A stretch of 64,000 nt of DNA from an uncultured Lentibacter sp. GTDB lineage: Bacteria; Pseudomonadota; Alphaproteobacteria; Rhodobacterales; Rhodobacteraceae. The DNA is taken from positions 62,001 to 126,000 of the forward strand of contig NZ_CAKZKL010000028.1 in assembly GCF_937123735.1 (NCBI RefSeq). The letters are read 5' to 3'. The translations under genes were made by a program, and so were the position numbers. The notes below the pieces were generated by a model. The model did not search any database, was not told the origin of the DNA, and worked only from the letters and a program-made list of their open reading frames with translations. Shown here piece after piece: positions 19,677 to 29,567 of the stretch (positions are counted from its first letter, which is position 1; every line of letters starts with the position of its first letter).

Positions 19677-19749
19677 GCGGCGCTGCGCCTTGAGATCGGC
19701 TGGCGCGGGGTTTATGTCTGATCCAACAGACACAAAGAGGCGCTCAGAG

Positions 19750-21570
19750 ATGTTTCAACTTCCGTTTCCCGTTCGTGATGCAAACGCCGCTTCGGGCGCA
19801 GATGGCCTTGGGGATCTTCCCGAATGGGACCTGAGCGATCTTTATACCGGCGAGGATGCGCCGGAGCTTCAGCGCGACCTGGCCTGGCTTGAGGAAGAAT
19901 GCGCGCGCTTTGCCGCCGATTATGAGGGCAAGCTCGCCGATCTCGATGCAGAGGGCTTTCTCACCTGCGTTCTGCGCAACGAGAAGATCAGTGCGATTGC
20001 CGGGCGGATCATGTCTTTTGCGGGGCTGCGATACTACCAGCTCACGGTGGATGCGGGGCGGGCGAAGTTTCTTTCGGACACGCAGGAAAAGATCACCACT
20101 TTCACCACGCCTCTGGTGTTTTTCACGCTGGAGCTGAACCGCCTGGAAGACGGTGTTCTGGAGGGGCTTTTCGCACAGAACGCCGCGCTGGCGCGCTACA
20201 AGCCGGTGTTTGAGCGCATCCGTGCGATGAAGCCTTACCAGCTCTCTGACGAGCTGGAGAAATTCCTTCATGATATGGGCGTTGTGGGCGATGCCTGGGA
20301 GCGGATGTTTGACGAGACCATTGCAGGGCTTGAATTTGAGGTCGATGGCGAGCCGCTCAACATCGAAGGCACGCTCAACCTTCTGACCGACGAGACCCGC
20401 GCAACGCGTGAGGCGGCGGCGCGCGAGCTGGCCGATGTCTTTGGCAGCAATATCAAGACCTTCGCCCGTGTGCACAACACCCAGGCCAAGGAAAAAGAGA
20501 TCGTCGACCGCTGGCGGGGTATGCCCACAGCACAGACAGGGCGGCACCTGTCAAACGATGTGGAAGCCGAAGTGGTGCAAGCGCTGCGCGACGCGGTTGT
20601 GAAGGCCTACCCAAAGCTGAGCCACCGTTACTACGAGCTGAAGCGCAAGTGGCTCGGGCTGCACAAACTTCAGATCTGGGACCGCAACGCACCCCTGCCG
20701 ATGGAAGACAAACGCAGTGTCGGCTGGGAAGCTGCGCGCGAAACCGTGATGAGCGCTTATGCCGGGTTTGATGCGCGCATGGCCGAGATTGCGGAGCCGT
20801 TCTTTACCAAGGGCTGGATCGATGCGGGCGTGAAACCGGGCAAGGCGCCGGGGGCCTTCGCGCACCCCACGGTGACCGATGTGCACCCCTATGTGATGCT
20901 GAACTACCTCGGCAAGCCGCGCGATGTGATGACGCTGGCCCATGAGCTGGGGCATGGCGTCCACCAGGTGCTGGCGGCAGAACAGGGCGAGATGCTCTCG
21001 TCAACGCCGCTGACACTGGCCGAAACAGCAAGCGTCTTTGGCGAAATGCTGACCTTCCGCAAGATGCTGGGCGAGGCCAAGAGTGATGCAGAGCGCCGTG
21101 TGATGCTGGCGGGCAAGGTTGAGGACATGATCAACACGGTCGTGCGCCAGATCGCCTTTTATGACTTTGAATGCAAGCTCCACGCCGCACGCCGGCAGGG
21201 TGAGCTGACACCTGAAGACATCGGCGCGCTCTGGATGTCTGTGCAGGGCGAAAGCCTCGGGCCGGCGTTTGAGTTCATGGAGGGCTATGAACACTTCTGG
21301 GCCTATATCCCGCATTTCGTGCACTCACCGTTCTATGTCTATGCCTATGCCTTTGGCGATGGCCTGGTGAACGCGCTCTACGCGGTTTATGAAGAAAGCC
21401 CTGAAGGCTTTCAGGACAAGTATTTCGAGATGCTCAAGGCCGGCGGCTCCAAACATCACACCGAGCTGCTCGCGCCCTTCGGACTCGACGCGACCGATCC
21501 GAAGTTCTGGGCCAAGGGCCTGAGCATGATTTCCGGCTTCATCGACGAACTTGAGGCCATGGAGGGGTGA
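19750..21570 (+). CDS. pepF: M3 family oligoendopeptidase F
   Basis: MFQLPFPVRDANAASGADGLGDLPEWDLSDLYTGED; HELGHGVHQVLA zinc motif; start could be 19714. Confidence 0.9.
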   Translation: MFQLPFPVRDANAASGADGLGDLPEWDLSDLYTGEDAPELQRDLAWLEEECARFAADYEGKLADLDAEGFLTCVLRNEKISAIAGRIMSFAGLRYYQLTVDAGRAKFLSDTQEKITTFTTPLVFFTLELNRLEDGVLEGLFAQNAALARYKPVFERIRAMKPYQLSDELEKFLHDMGVVGDAWERMFDETIAGLEFEVDGEPLNIEGTLNLLTDETRATREAAARELADVFGSNIKTFARVHNTQAKEKEIVDRWRGMPTAQTGRHLSNDVEAEVVQALRDAVVKAYPKLSHRYYELKRKWLGLHKLQIWDRNAPLPMEDKRSVGWEAARETVMSAYAGFDARMAEIAEPFFTKGWIDAGVKPGKAPGAFAHPTVTDVHPYVMLNYLGKPRDVMTLAHELGHGVHQVLAAEQGEMLSSTPLTLAETASVFGEMLTFRKMLGEAKSDAERRVMLAGKVEDMINTVVRQIAFYDFECKLHAARRQGELTPEDIGALWMSVQGESLGPAFEFMEGYEHFWAYIPHFVHSPFYVYAYAFGDGLVNALYAVYEESPEGFQDKYFEMLKAGGSKHHTELLAPFGLDATDPKFWAKGLSMISGFIDELEAMEG

Positions 21571-21686
21571 TCAAATTGTGCGCCTTGCGGCGCGCAGGAT
21601 GTCTCGCCGTCGCCTTTGGCGCCGCCTCGGGCGTATGGCAGGCGTGACGAGCCAATCGAGGGGATGCGCTTGTGGACCTCTTGGAG

Positions 21687-21719
21687 CCTCCGGCGGGGAT
21701 ATTTGTAGCAATAAGAAAG
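21687..21719 (+). repeat. Intergenic repeat element core, copy B
   Basis: CCTCCGGCGGGGATATTTGTAGCAATAAGAAAG downstream of pepF. Confidence 0.7.
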
Positions 21720-21837
21720 AACGAAACGCTTTTTTAACCAAGCGAGTTCAGACTGGCGTTACGGTACAGGCGGGGACGCCGATGACCGTGCAATGAGAAA
21801 GGCTTTTGCCTTGGGGGCAGCTCGTCGGGGCTGCCCT

Positions 21838-21930
21838 TTCTTATTGCCCTAAATATCCCGGGGGTGCGGGGGCTGGCCCCCGCCTGTGCCTGTGTGCGGG
21901 GGCTGGCCCCCGCTTGTGCCTGTGTGCCGC
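21838..21930 (-). repeat. Intergenic modular repeat element, copy C (tandem hairpins, 30-bp period)
   Basis: Minus strand: two 30-bp units containing GGGGGCCAGCCCCC then CACCCCCGGGATATTTAGGGCAATAAGAAAG. Confidence 0.85.
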
Positions 21931-22109
21931 CCGGCGGGGCGTGGCCGAAGGCCGCGCAAAACCTTGTTTTTTCAGCAGGCTTCAATTTAGGCCGCGCCGA
22001 TTGACAGTGATATGTGCGTTTGGGCAGGCCAGAACAGGGTGGCAGACGCCTTTTTCTTTTGCCCAGCGGCTTAACATTATTTGTCGTATGGTGTCTTGGG
22101 GGGGTAAAT

Positions 22110-23144
22110 TTAGGGCTTCTGCAAGGCAAATTGAGAGAATTCGGTGCGCGCTTGACCTGCGCCATCGGTGAGGCGGCGGAGGAAGCGGATGGCGGCGGGT
22201 GAGGAGACCGGCACCATATGCCCTGCGCTTGTGCCCGCTTCAAAGGGAGAGAAGTCTAGCACGGTGACGTTCAAGTTGCGCATATCTGCGTTATCTTGCA
22301 GGCGGCCCAACCGTGTTTTATCACCCGTCAACAGCGCGGCCAGATTGAGGACGCGGTCTTTCTGGCTGGTCATGATCACGAAGGGTTGGGGCAGCGGGCC
22401 GATTTCGCGGGCCTGTTTGCGAAAGACATCCGGGTCAATATCGGGCGACATGAGCACCACTGCGTCCAGCGCGGCCAAGGGCCGTGATTTGCCCTCCAGG
22501 GCCAGTTGCCGCAGCGCTTCCATGACGAGGTGGCTGCCCAGGGAATGGCCGAGCAGGATTATACGGCTGTTTGTGGTGCGGTTGAGTGTCTCCAGAAGCT
22601 GCGCCAGATCGCTGCGGGCGAAGAGCACGGAGTCGCGGTCATAGGCATAGCCCAAGGGGTCGCCTGCGGAGGGCCATGCGAAGAGCAGCGACGGGTTGGG
22701 CAGGTCAAAGTCATGTTGGATCTGGGCGAGGCGAAAGGCGGCATCTTCCAGGGTGTTGTTATAGCCGTGCACATAGAGCAGGAGCGGCTCGTGTTGGGCC
22801 GTGCGTGCGTTGGCAAGTTGTTTGGCAAGCGCCTCGTTCCCGTTGAGCCGGGTTACGCTGAGCGGCGCGAAGTGGTGGGTTGCATTGATCCGGCCGCTGC
22901 CGCGTTCGATTTGGCCGGTTTCATGGCCGGGGGGAATGGAAATATTGGCCCGGGCGTAGGTCATGGTGTCCGAGCGGTCTTTGCCAAACATCGCCCCTCT
23001 TTGAGACGGGAGGCGCAGGGTGGCAACATAGATGGTTTGGACCGTGGCTTCTGGCACCGGTTGGGAAAATCCCGTGGCCTGCGGGCGGCCACAGGCCGCC
23101 AGCGCAAGGAGGGCAAGAAGGAGAAGGCTTCTGGAACAGACCAT
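22110..23144 (-). CDS. Alpha/beta hydrolase lipoprotein (DUF900-like)
   Basis: 344 aa; lipobox MVCSRSLLLLALLALAACG; LLLYVHGYNNTLEDAAFRLAQIQHDF ... ILLGHSLGSHLVMEALRQ. Confidence 0.88.
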   Translation of the reverse strand: MVCSRSLLLLALLALAACGRPQATGFSQPVPEATVQTIYVATLRLPSQRGAMFGKDRSDTMTYARANISIPPGHETGQIERGSGRINATHHFAPLSVTRLNGNEALAKQLANARTAQHEPLLLYVHGYNNTLEDAAFRLAQIQHDFDLPNPSLLFAWPSAGDPLGYAYDRDSVLFARSDLAQLLETLNRTTNSRIILLGHSLGSHLVMEALRQLALEGKSRPLAALDAVVLMSPDIDPDVFRKQAREIGPLPQPFVIMTSQKDRVLNLAALLTGDKTRLGRLQDNADMRNLNVTVLDFSPFEAGTSAGHMVPVSSPAAIRFLRRLTDGAGQARTEFSQFALQKP

Positions 23145-23262
23145 GCGAGTTTATGCCATGCCGGAGGGGCGCGGGGAAGCGCGCTCTTTTGGTCTGCCGG
23201 GTGATGGCTTCATAGGCTGTGCCGCTGCGCCCGGGGCTTGCCGGGCGCATTTGAGGGCGTTC

Positions 23263-23622
<360 letters not shown>

Positions 23623-23765
23623 TTACAAAAGCTTTCGGGGGGCTGCCAGCCCTAAATTTTCTGCGCAATCCTGCCACAGCTCAAAAAGCTTTGGCCCCGC
23701 CGCGCTGTTCGGTGCTTTGCGTGGGGTGGTTTTCTGCTTAAGCTCTGGCCCAGAGGCGCGGCTGT

Positions 23766-24311
23766 GTGGCGGTTAGGGGCGAATTCGGTTTGAAACGGGT
23801 AGCGTGCGGCGCATGGGTCGCGATCATCATAGTGGCGGGCTGTGCAGAGCCGGGCGGGCAGGCTGTCGGTGCGCTGGCATCTGCGCCCCAGAGTTACAGC
23901 GCGCTCCCCGCCGGGCGGGACCCGGACTCCTGTTGGGGCAAGGATGTGCGCCCGGCAATTGTCGAGACCGTGTTGGAGCGTGTGCTGGTGCAACCCGGCC
24001 AACGGGATGCAGAGGGGAACGTGCTGCGCCCGCCGGTCTACCGCGAGCAGCGGCGGCAGGCGATCGTTCAGGAACGGCAAGAGATTTGGTTTGAGATCCC
24101 TTGTCAGGACAGGCTTACCCCGGACATTATTGCCAGCCTGCAACGCGCGCTTAAGGCACGCGGGCTCTATGCAGGGGCATTGAGCGGGCAGATGGACACA
24201 CGCACCCGCGCCGCCATTCGCCGCTTTCAGAGCGCTGAGGGGCTGGACAGCGCGGTGCTCTCGCTTTGGGCCGCGCGCAAGCTCGGGCTTGTGGCGGTGC
24301 AGCGCTCCTAG
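23766..24311 (+). CDS. Lipoprotein with peptidoglycan-binding domain
   Basis: WVAIIIVAGC lipobox; C-terminal LTPDIIASLQRALKARGLYAGALSGQMDTRTRAAIRRFQSAEGL (PG_binding_1). Confidence 0.85.
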   Translation: MAVRGEFGLKRVACGAWVAIIIVAGCAEPGGQAVGALASAPQSYSALPAGRDPDSCWGKDVRPAIVETVLERVLVQPGQRDAEGNVLRPPVYREQRRQAIVQERQEIWFEIPCQDRLTPDIIASLQRALKARGLYAGALSGQMDTRTRAAIRRFQSAEGLDSAVLSLWAARKLGLVAVQRS

Positions 24312-24353
24312 AGCCTTGCGCACCGTGTCTTTGGCTGGGCCGGTCCGGCGCGC

Positions 24354-25025
24354 TCAGCGCCAGTCGATCACCTCAGAGAGCGGTGCGCGTGGGGTGCGGA
24401 AGCGATTGAGCGGCGCGGCGCTGTCGGCATGGCCAAAAGAGATGGCGCAGAGGATGAGGCGGTCTTGGGGCAAGTCAAACCAGTCGCGCAGAAAGGGGGC
24501 GTGGCCTGCGGGTGCGGCCTGAGGAATGCTGGCAAGGCCAAGGCTGCCGAGGGCGGCGCAGAAGGCGGTGACAAAGCCACCGCAATCCAAAGCGCCGTAA
24601 GCCCCCAATTCTGCGGGGGACGTGATGAGCGCCATATGTGGTGCGCCAAAAAAGCGAAAATTCTCAAGCATTTGTGCGGCCCGCGCAGGTTTGTCCTCGC
24701 GCGGGATGCCCGCGGCGTCATAGAGCTGCATACCGCAGTCAAAGCGGCGGGATTTGTAAACGCCCGAGTAGCTTGCCGGCCAGGGCAGGTCGGGCTGCAT
24801 TGCGTGGGTTTGGGCGTGGGTGTGGAGCGCTGCGCCGAGGCGGGCGGTCTCATCGGGGGAGGTGATCAAGAGCTGCCAGGGCTGGGCGTTGCACCAGGAG
24901 GGCGCGCGGGCGGCTGTGGCGACAGCCTGCTCGATGAGCACTGTCTCAACAGGCTTGGGAAGGTAGGCGCGGCAGGAGTGGCGCGCGGCGAAGATGGCAT
25001 CGAGGGTTGCATGATCGGCTGTCAT
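24354..25025 (-). CDS. Nitroreductase family protein
   Basis: 223 aa; FAARHSCRAYLPKPVETVLIEQAVATAARAPSWCNAQPWQLLI. Confidence 0.9.
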   Translation of the reverse strand: MTADHATLDAIFAARHSCRAYLPKPVETVLIEQAVATAARAPSWCNAQPWQLLITSPDETARLGAALHTHAQTHAMQPDLPWPASYSGVYKSRRFDCGMQLYDAAGIPREDKPARAAQMLENFRFFGAPHMALITSPAELGAYGALDCGGFVTAFCAALGSLGLASIPQAAPAGHAPFLRDWFDLPQDRLILCAISFGHADSAAPLNRFRTPRAPLSEVIDWR

Positions 25026-26137
25026 CAGAAGGCTCCTTGCTCAAGCCCGTAGAGATAGCCGATTGCGCCCGCCACGATAAGCCCTGCCAGCACCGCGAGA
25101 GTGATTTTCCAGATGCAATAGGGCCGCTCGCCCTGCACGCGGCCTGTGCGCCCGTTGACCACAAAGCGGAAGCTGCGCCCCCGGTATTTATAGGCGGCCA
25201 GCCAGACGGGCAGCAGGATATGTTTGAAGGTGACATCTTTCACGTCGGTCTTGATTTCGTGGATCTGCTGACGGTCGCCGCCGATGTCAAACTTGACATC
25301 GCGTTCGATGATCCGGGCCATTTTCTCGCGCGCCTCTGTGTACCCTTCGGGCAGCAGGACGGCGTAGCCCTCGGCCCGAAAACCGGCGAGATACTCTGGG
25401 CGATAGGGCTCAAGGGCGGCCAGATCCCATGGCTCCAGCGCATCGGTGAAGCGCTTGGGCAAAGAGCGCGAGGCGAGCACCAGCACATCATCAAAAAAGC
25501 GTGCAACGCGGCCCCGCACGGGCGACCAGCGGATTTTGGCGACTTGCTGGCGCTGGCGCTTGCCATCGCGCATGACCGTGATGGTCTCGTAGTAGACCGT
25601 GCCCCGCGCGCCCGTGTAGCGCGAGGCGGTGTCGGCATCAAATGTCCAATAGGGCACATAGATACCGGACATGGCACGGCCCTTGCGGGCATAGGCCTGC
25701 AAGCCTTTGGGGGCGAACCAGAGGCTGGCGAGCCAGTCTGTCATGGCGGCGCGGGCGGCGCGTTCATCCAGCGCGAAAGGCAGCACACCGCGCGGCTTGA
25801 TGTGGCGGTGCACCCCCGTATCTGTCACCACGGGTGTGGCGCAGAAGGGGCATTCGGCGGCGTGCAGGGTGGCGTCAAACGCGACCTCGGCCGCGCAGTT
25901 GGGACATTTGCAAACGCGGGTTTCCTCGATGTCCTGTGCGGGCAGGGCGGCGTGCAGCGCGGCCTCAAAATCAAGCTCGCGGATGGCCGCGCCGCGGGTG
26001 AGGCCGATGGCCTCTGTGTTGCCGCAGTGATCGCAGATGAGGCGGTCATGGCCTGCATCAAAGCGGTGGTCAGCCCCGCAAGCGGCGCAGGGGAAGCGGT
26101 GTTCGGCTGTGACGCTTTTTGGCTCTGGGTGCGACAA
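25025..26137 (-). CDS. Zinc-ribbon (TFIIB-type) protein with C-terminal TM helix (YdjG-like)
   Basis: CAACGADHRFDAGHDRLICDHCG and CKCPNCAAEVAFDATLHAAECPFC zinc ribbons; C-terminal hydrophobic helix ITLAVLAGLIVAGAIGYLYGL. Confidence 0.8.
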   Translation of the reverse strand: MSHPEPKSVTAEHRFPCAACGADHRFDAGHDRLICDHCGNTEAIGLTRGAAIRELDFEAALHAALPAQDIEETRVCKCPNCAAEVAFDATLHAAECPFCATPVVTDTGVHRHIKPRGVLPFALDERAARAAMTDWLASLWFAPKGLQAYARKGRAMSGIYVPYWTFDADTASRYTGARGTVYYETITVMRDGKRQRQQVAKIRWSPVRGRVARFFDDVLVLASRSLPKRFTDALEPWDLAALEPYRPEYLAGFRAEGYAVLLPEGYTEAREKMARIIERDVKFDIGGDRQQIHEIKTDVKDVTFKHILLPVWLAAYKYRGRSFRFVVNGRTGRVQGERPYCIWKITLAVLAGLIVAGAIGYLYGLEQGAF

Positions 26138-26147
26138 GAGATTCTAG

Positions 26148-26184
26148 GCCTTCGGCGAGGATATTTGGGGCAATAAGAAAGGGC
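26148..26184 (+). repeat. Intergenic repeat element core, copy D
   Basis: GCCTTCGGCGAGGATATTTGGGGCAATAAGAAAGGGC; antisense to both flanking genes. Confidence 0.7.
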
Positions 26185-27279
26185 TTACGCGGGGGGCGGG
26201 GGCGGTGGCAGGATTGTGAAGAGGGTGGCCAGCGCTGAGAGCTCGGATGCTTTTTTCCAGCCGTCCTGCCCCGCTGTCCAGACCAATGTGTCGCGCGCGA
26301 GCGCGCCCTCGGCAGCCATGCGTCCCAGAGAGGCGCGCGAGAAGGGGCCTTTTGTCTCGCCCTTCTCGGCGATGTGCCAGACCGGCTCGGCAGGCGCTGG
26401 GGGCGGCGCGAGGTTGGTTTGGGCGGCTTGCCCCCAAGGCCCTTGCGCGGCTTCGCGGGCGATTTGCATCCCCAGCCCGGCGCCAACTCCGGCCTGAAGC
26501 GCCCCTGCGCCAGCCTGTGCCGTGAGGCTCTCGGCGGCCTGAAAGCGCATGTAGGAGGAGAGATCTCCGATCATGCCCATGGCGCTGCGCTTGTCCAGGA
26601 CCGCTTCGACGGCCTCCGGCAGGGAGATGTTTTCGATGTAAAGTTCTGGAATGCTCAGGCCATAGGTGGCGAGATGCGGGCTGATTTCGCGGGCGACAAG
26701 CTGGCCCAGCTCGCGGCTGTTGGCGGCCATATCAAGTGCGGGAATATCTGCCAGCGCGAGCCTGCGGGAGACCTCTTGCACGATGATATTGCGGATCTGG
26801 TAGCTGATTTCATCCATGGTGAATTCGCCATCTGTGCCGACGATTTCTGTCAGAAAGCGCGCCGGATCGCTGACCTTGATGGTGTAGGTTCCAAAGGCGC
26901 GCAACCGCAGCGGGCCAAACTCGGGGTCGCGGACCATGATCGGATTCTTGGTGCCCCATTTGAGGTTGGAAAACCGGGTGGTGTTGACGAAGTAGATTTC
27001 GGATTTGAACGGGCTTTCAAAGCCGTGGTCCCAATGGTTGAGGGTGCTCAGCAGCGGCATGTTGTTGGTCTCAAGCAGGTAGAGACCGGGGGTGAAGACA
27101 TCGGCCAGCTGGCCTTCATGGACGAAGACCGCCGCCTGGCCTTCGCGCACGGTGAGTTTGGCGCCGTATTTGATTTCATGGCCCTCGCGCTCAAAGCGCC
27201 AGACCATGGTGTCGCGGCTGTCATCGACCCAATGGATGACGTCGATGAACTCGCCTGTCAAAAAATCAAAAATGCCCAT
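26185..27279 (-). CDS. SPFH-domain protein (YdjI/virion-core-like) with C-terminal GYF_2 domain
   Basis: MGIFDFLTGEFIDVIHWVDDSRDTMVWRFEREGHEIKYGAKLTVREGQAAVFVHEGQLADVFTPGLYLL; C-terminal EPVWHIAEKGETKGPFSRASLGRMAAEGALARDTLVWTAGQDGW. Confidence 0.88.
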   Translation of the reverse strand: MGIFDFLTGEFIDVIHWVDDSRDTMVWRFEREGHEIKYGAKLTVREGQAAVFVHEGQLADVFTPGLYLLETNNMPLLSTLNHWDHGFESPFKSEIYFVNTTRFSNLKWGTKNPIMVRDPEFGPLRLRAFGTYTIKVSDPARFLTEIVGTDGEFTMDEISYQIRNIIVQEVSRRLALADIPALDMAANSRELGQLVAREISPHLATYGLSIPELYIENISLPEAVEAVLDKRSAMGMIGDLSSYMRFQAAESLTAQAGAGALQAGVGAGLGMQIAREAAQGPWGQAAQTNLAPPPAPAEPVWHIAEKGETKGPFSRASLGRMAAEGALARDTLVWTAGQDGWKKASELSALATLFTILPPPPPPA

Positions 27280-27321
27280 GTCCGGCTTCCTTTACTGATA
27301 CGTTTGCACTGGATGATCTTG

Positions 27322-28341
27322 TTAAGAGCCGATCTCCCCGGCCAGCTCCTGCGCGATTTGGCGGATGATGGGCTGGGCGGCCTCAAGGCTCATGCCGCTT
27401 TTGAGGCGCGGGTCATAGAGCATTTTGAGCAGCAGCTCGTCATGGCTTGTGAGCGTGGCAAACTCCTCGTCATCATTGAAGATGGAGGGGCGCGCAAAGG
27501 GGCTGTCGTTGGAGAGGCCAAGCCCTTGGGCGAGCTCTTCGTGAATGCACGAGAGGCGCATGAGATCAGGGTGTTCGGCGCGGATGAGCGCGATGGCGCG
27601 TTCGCGGCCCCACGCCGCTGACGGGGTGTTTGTGTGCACGAGGCAGTAGATGTCGCGCGGCAGCTGGGTGAGCCGGTCGAGCCGTGAAGCGGGAAAATCG
27701 GGCCAGACCTTGCGGACGGTTTCGCGCAGGGCGTCATTGTCATCGGCACCCATAAAGAGCACATGGAAATTGGGGTTCGCAGCGTCGGTTGTGATCGGCT
27801 GTGCGGTGATGCGGGCAAGCCTGCTGGCATAGCTGCGCAGGGTTTCGCTATCTTGGCTGCGCTGCGCGGCGCTGACGGAGGGGCCAAAATAGCCCGCGAT
27901 GCGCACCGGGCCACGCCAGGGATGAAACCGGCTGACCTCGGCACGGCTCTGGCTGAGCTCGCCGCCGGAATGCTCGTCATAAAAGGCAATCGCTGTGAAG
28001 TTGCGGGCCAGATCGAGGCTGCGAAACCCTGTGTCAGGCCCCCCGCCGTCACGGCGCAGCAGGCCCTGTGCCAGCAAGTGCCTTTGCAGGCGTTGGTAAT
28101 AGCCGGCCAGTGCGCGCGCGCGCGGGGAGGGGGCAGGCGGCGCGCCGATCAGATCTGCGGCCTCTTGCCCGGATGGCGGCGGACCCATACCGCAGCCCCC
28201 CAGCAGCCCCAGCCCCAACAGGCCCGCCAGAAGCGGCCCAACGAGCGCAGGCCCGCCACGCCGCCGGGCTGGCAGACCAGCCGGCATGTCTGCTGGCAGA
28301 TCAGCCGGTTGAGCAGTGGCAAGGGCGCGGGCGCAGGGCAT
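27322..28341 (-). CDS. DUF2927-family lipoprotein
   Basis: lipobox LLAGLLGLGLLGGC; IHEELAQGLGLSNDSPFARPSIFNDDEEFATLTSHDELLLKMLYDPRLKSGM. Confidence 0.8.
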   Translation of the reverse strand: MPCARALATAQPADLPADMPAGLPARRRGGPALVGPLLAGLLGLGLLGGCGMGPPPSGQEAADLIGAPPAPSPRARALAGYYQRLQRHLLAQGLLRRDGGGPDTGFRSLDLARNFTAIAFYDEHSGGELSQSRAEVSRFHPWRGPVRIAGYFGPSVSAAQRSQDSETLRSYASRLARITAQPITTDAANPNFHVLFMGADDNDALRETVRKVWPDFPASRLDRLTQLPRDIYCLVHTNTPSAAWGRERAIALIRAEHPDLMRLSCIHEELAQGLGLSNDSPFARPSIFNDDEEFATLTSHDELLLKMLYDPRLKSGMSLEAAQPIIRQIAQELAGEIGS

Positions 28342-28344
28342 TGG

Positions 28345-29556
28345 CTAAGCCGCCGGAACCGAGGTGGCGGCGGTATCGCCCGTGCCGGTTTTGCGCGCCC
28401 GTGCCGCAGCGAGGGTGTTGCGCAGCTCCACTTCCATTTTCTGCAACTCGGCTTCGGCGCTGGCGCGTTTGGCCTTGCCAGCATCGGCGATTTGCAAGCT
28501 TTCCTCGATGGTGCCTATGAGGTCGGCGTTGGCTTGTTTCACGGCTTCGATGTCAAACACGCCGCGCTCCATTTCCTGGCGGATCATCCGGTTGCTGTCG
28601 CGCAGGTTCTGGGCGTTGGCTGTCAGGAGCTCGTTGGTGAGATCATTGGCATCGCGCACGGCGGCGGCGGCCTCGGCGGAGCGCTGGATTGTCACGGCCT
28701 GCGCAAGCTGGGTTTCCCAGAGCGGCACAGTGTTGACCAATGTGGAGTTGATCTTGGTGACGAGGGATTTGTCGTTTTCCTGCACAAGCCGGATGGAGGG
28801 AAGCGACTGCATGGTGACCTGGCGGGTAAGCTTCAGATCATGCACGCGGCGCTCCAGATCATCGCGCGCGGCGCGCAGATCGCGCAGCTCCTGGGCGCGC
28901 ATGACCTTGTCTTTCTCGGCGGCTTTCTCGACCTTGGCTTCCAGTGCGGGGATGTCTTTGCTGTCAAGCTGGCGGAGTTTCTCTTCGCCAGCAGCGATAT
29001 AGAGCGCCAGCTCATCGTAGAAGGCGAGAGTTTTTTCATAGAGCAGATCGAGCGATTTGATGTCTTTCAAAAGCGTGTGCTCATGCTCCAGAAGGCTTTC
29101 TGTGATGCGGTCGATCTGATGTTGCACCGCTTCGAACTTGGCGGTGAACTTGGCGAAGGGTGCGGCGCGGCCCAGCAGCTTTTCCCACCAGCTGCGCTCG
29201 CGGCGCACGTCCAGCTCGCTCACGGAAAAGCCGCGAATGGTGGTGACAATGCCGCGCAGGCTGTCGCCGGCGGGGCCGACATCCTTGTTGCGCACGCCTT
29301 GTAACATGGATTGGCTGATCACTTGCAGCTCGGCCTGTGCCGCAGAGCCGAAGCTGACAATCGACTGGGTGTCGCGCATGTCAAGCTCCGCAAGGCGCTG
29401 CTTGATCTCCTTGCTGAGGGCACCCTTGGCGTCGCTCATGGGCACCACGGCCTCGGCGGCGGCAGGTTCGGCAAGCACAACGGCACTCACCTCTTGCACG
29501 AGGGCGGCGGCAGCGGCGGCTTTTTGCTGGGTTTCTCTGGCCATGTGGGGTCTCAC
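28345..29556 (-). CDS. telA: Toxic anion resistance protein, TelA family
   Basis: 403 aa; RRERSWWEKLLGRAAPFAKFTAKFEAVQHQIDRITESLLEHEHTLLKDIKSLDLLYEKTLAFYDELALYIAAGEEKL. Confidence 0.92.
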   Translation of the reverse strand: MRPHMARETQQKAAAAAALVQEVSAVVLAEPAAAEAVVPMSDAKGALSKEIKQRLAELDMRDTQSIVSFGSAAQAELQVISQSMLQGVRNKDVGPAGDSLRGIVTTIRGFSVSELDVRRERSWWEKLLGRAAPFAKFTAKFEAVQHQIDRITESLLEHEHTLLKDIKSLDLLYEKTLAFYDELALYIAAGEEKLRQLDSKDIPALEAKVEKAAEKDKVMRAQELRDLRAARDDLERRVHDLKLTRQVTMQSLPSIRLVQENDKSLVTKINSTLVNTVPLWETQLAQAVTIQRSAEAAAAVRDANDLTNELLTANAQNLRDSNRMIRQEMERGVFDIEAVKQANADLIGTIEESLQIADAGKAKRASAEAELQKMEVELRNTLAAARARKTGTGDTAATSVPAA

Positions 29557-29567
29557 TTTCTGTAAAA

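Noticed and set aside
18369-19733. N-terminal extension of the 664-aa minus ORF and other long antisense ORFs
   Set aside because: Overlaps the SCP2 and hydrolase genes antisense; a signal peptide start exists at 18368.
21780-21840. Short ORF around VQTGVTVQAGTPMTVQ downstream of pepF
   Set aside because: Part of a frame running through repeat copy B with no start context or RBS; likely noncoding terminator region (GGGCAG...CTGCCCTTTCTT).
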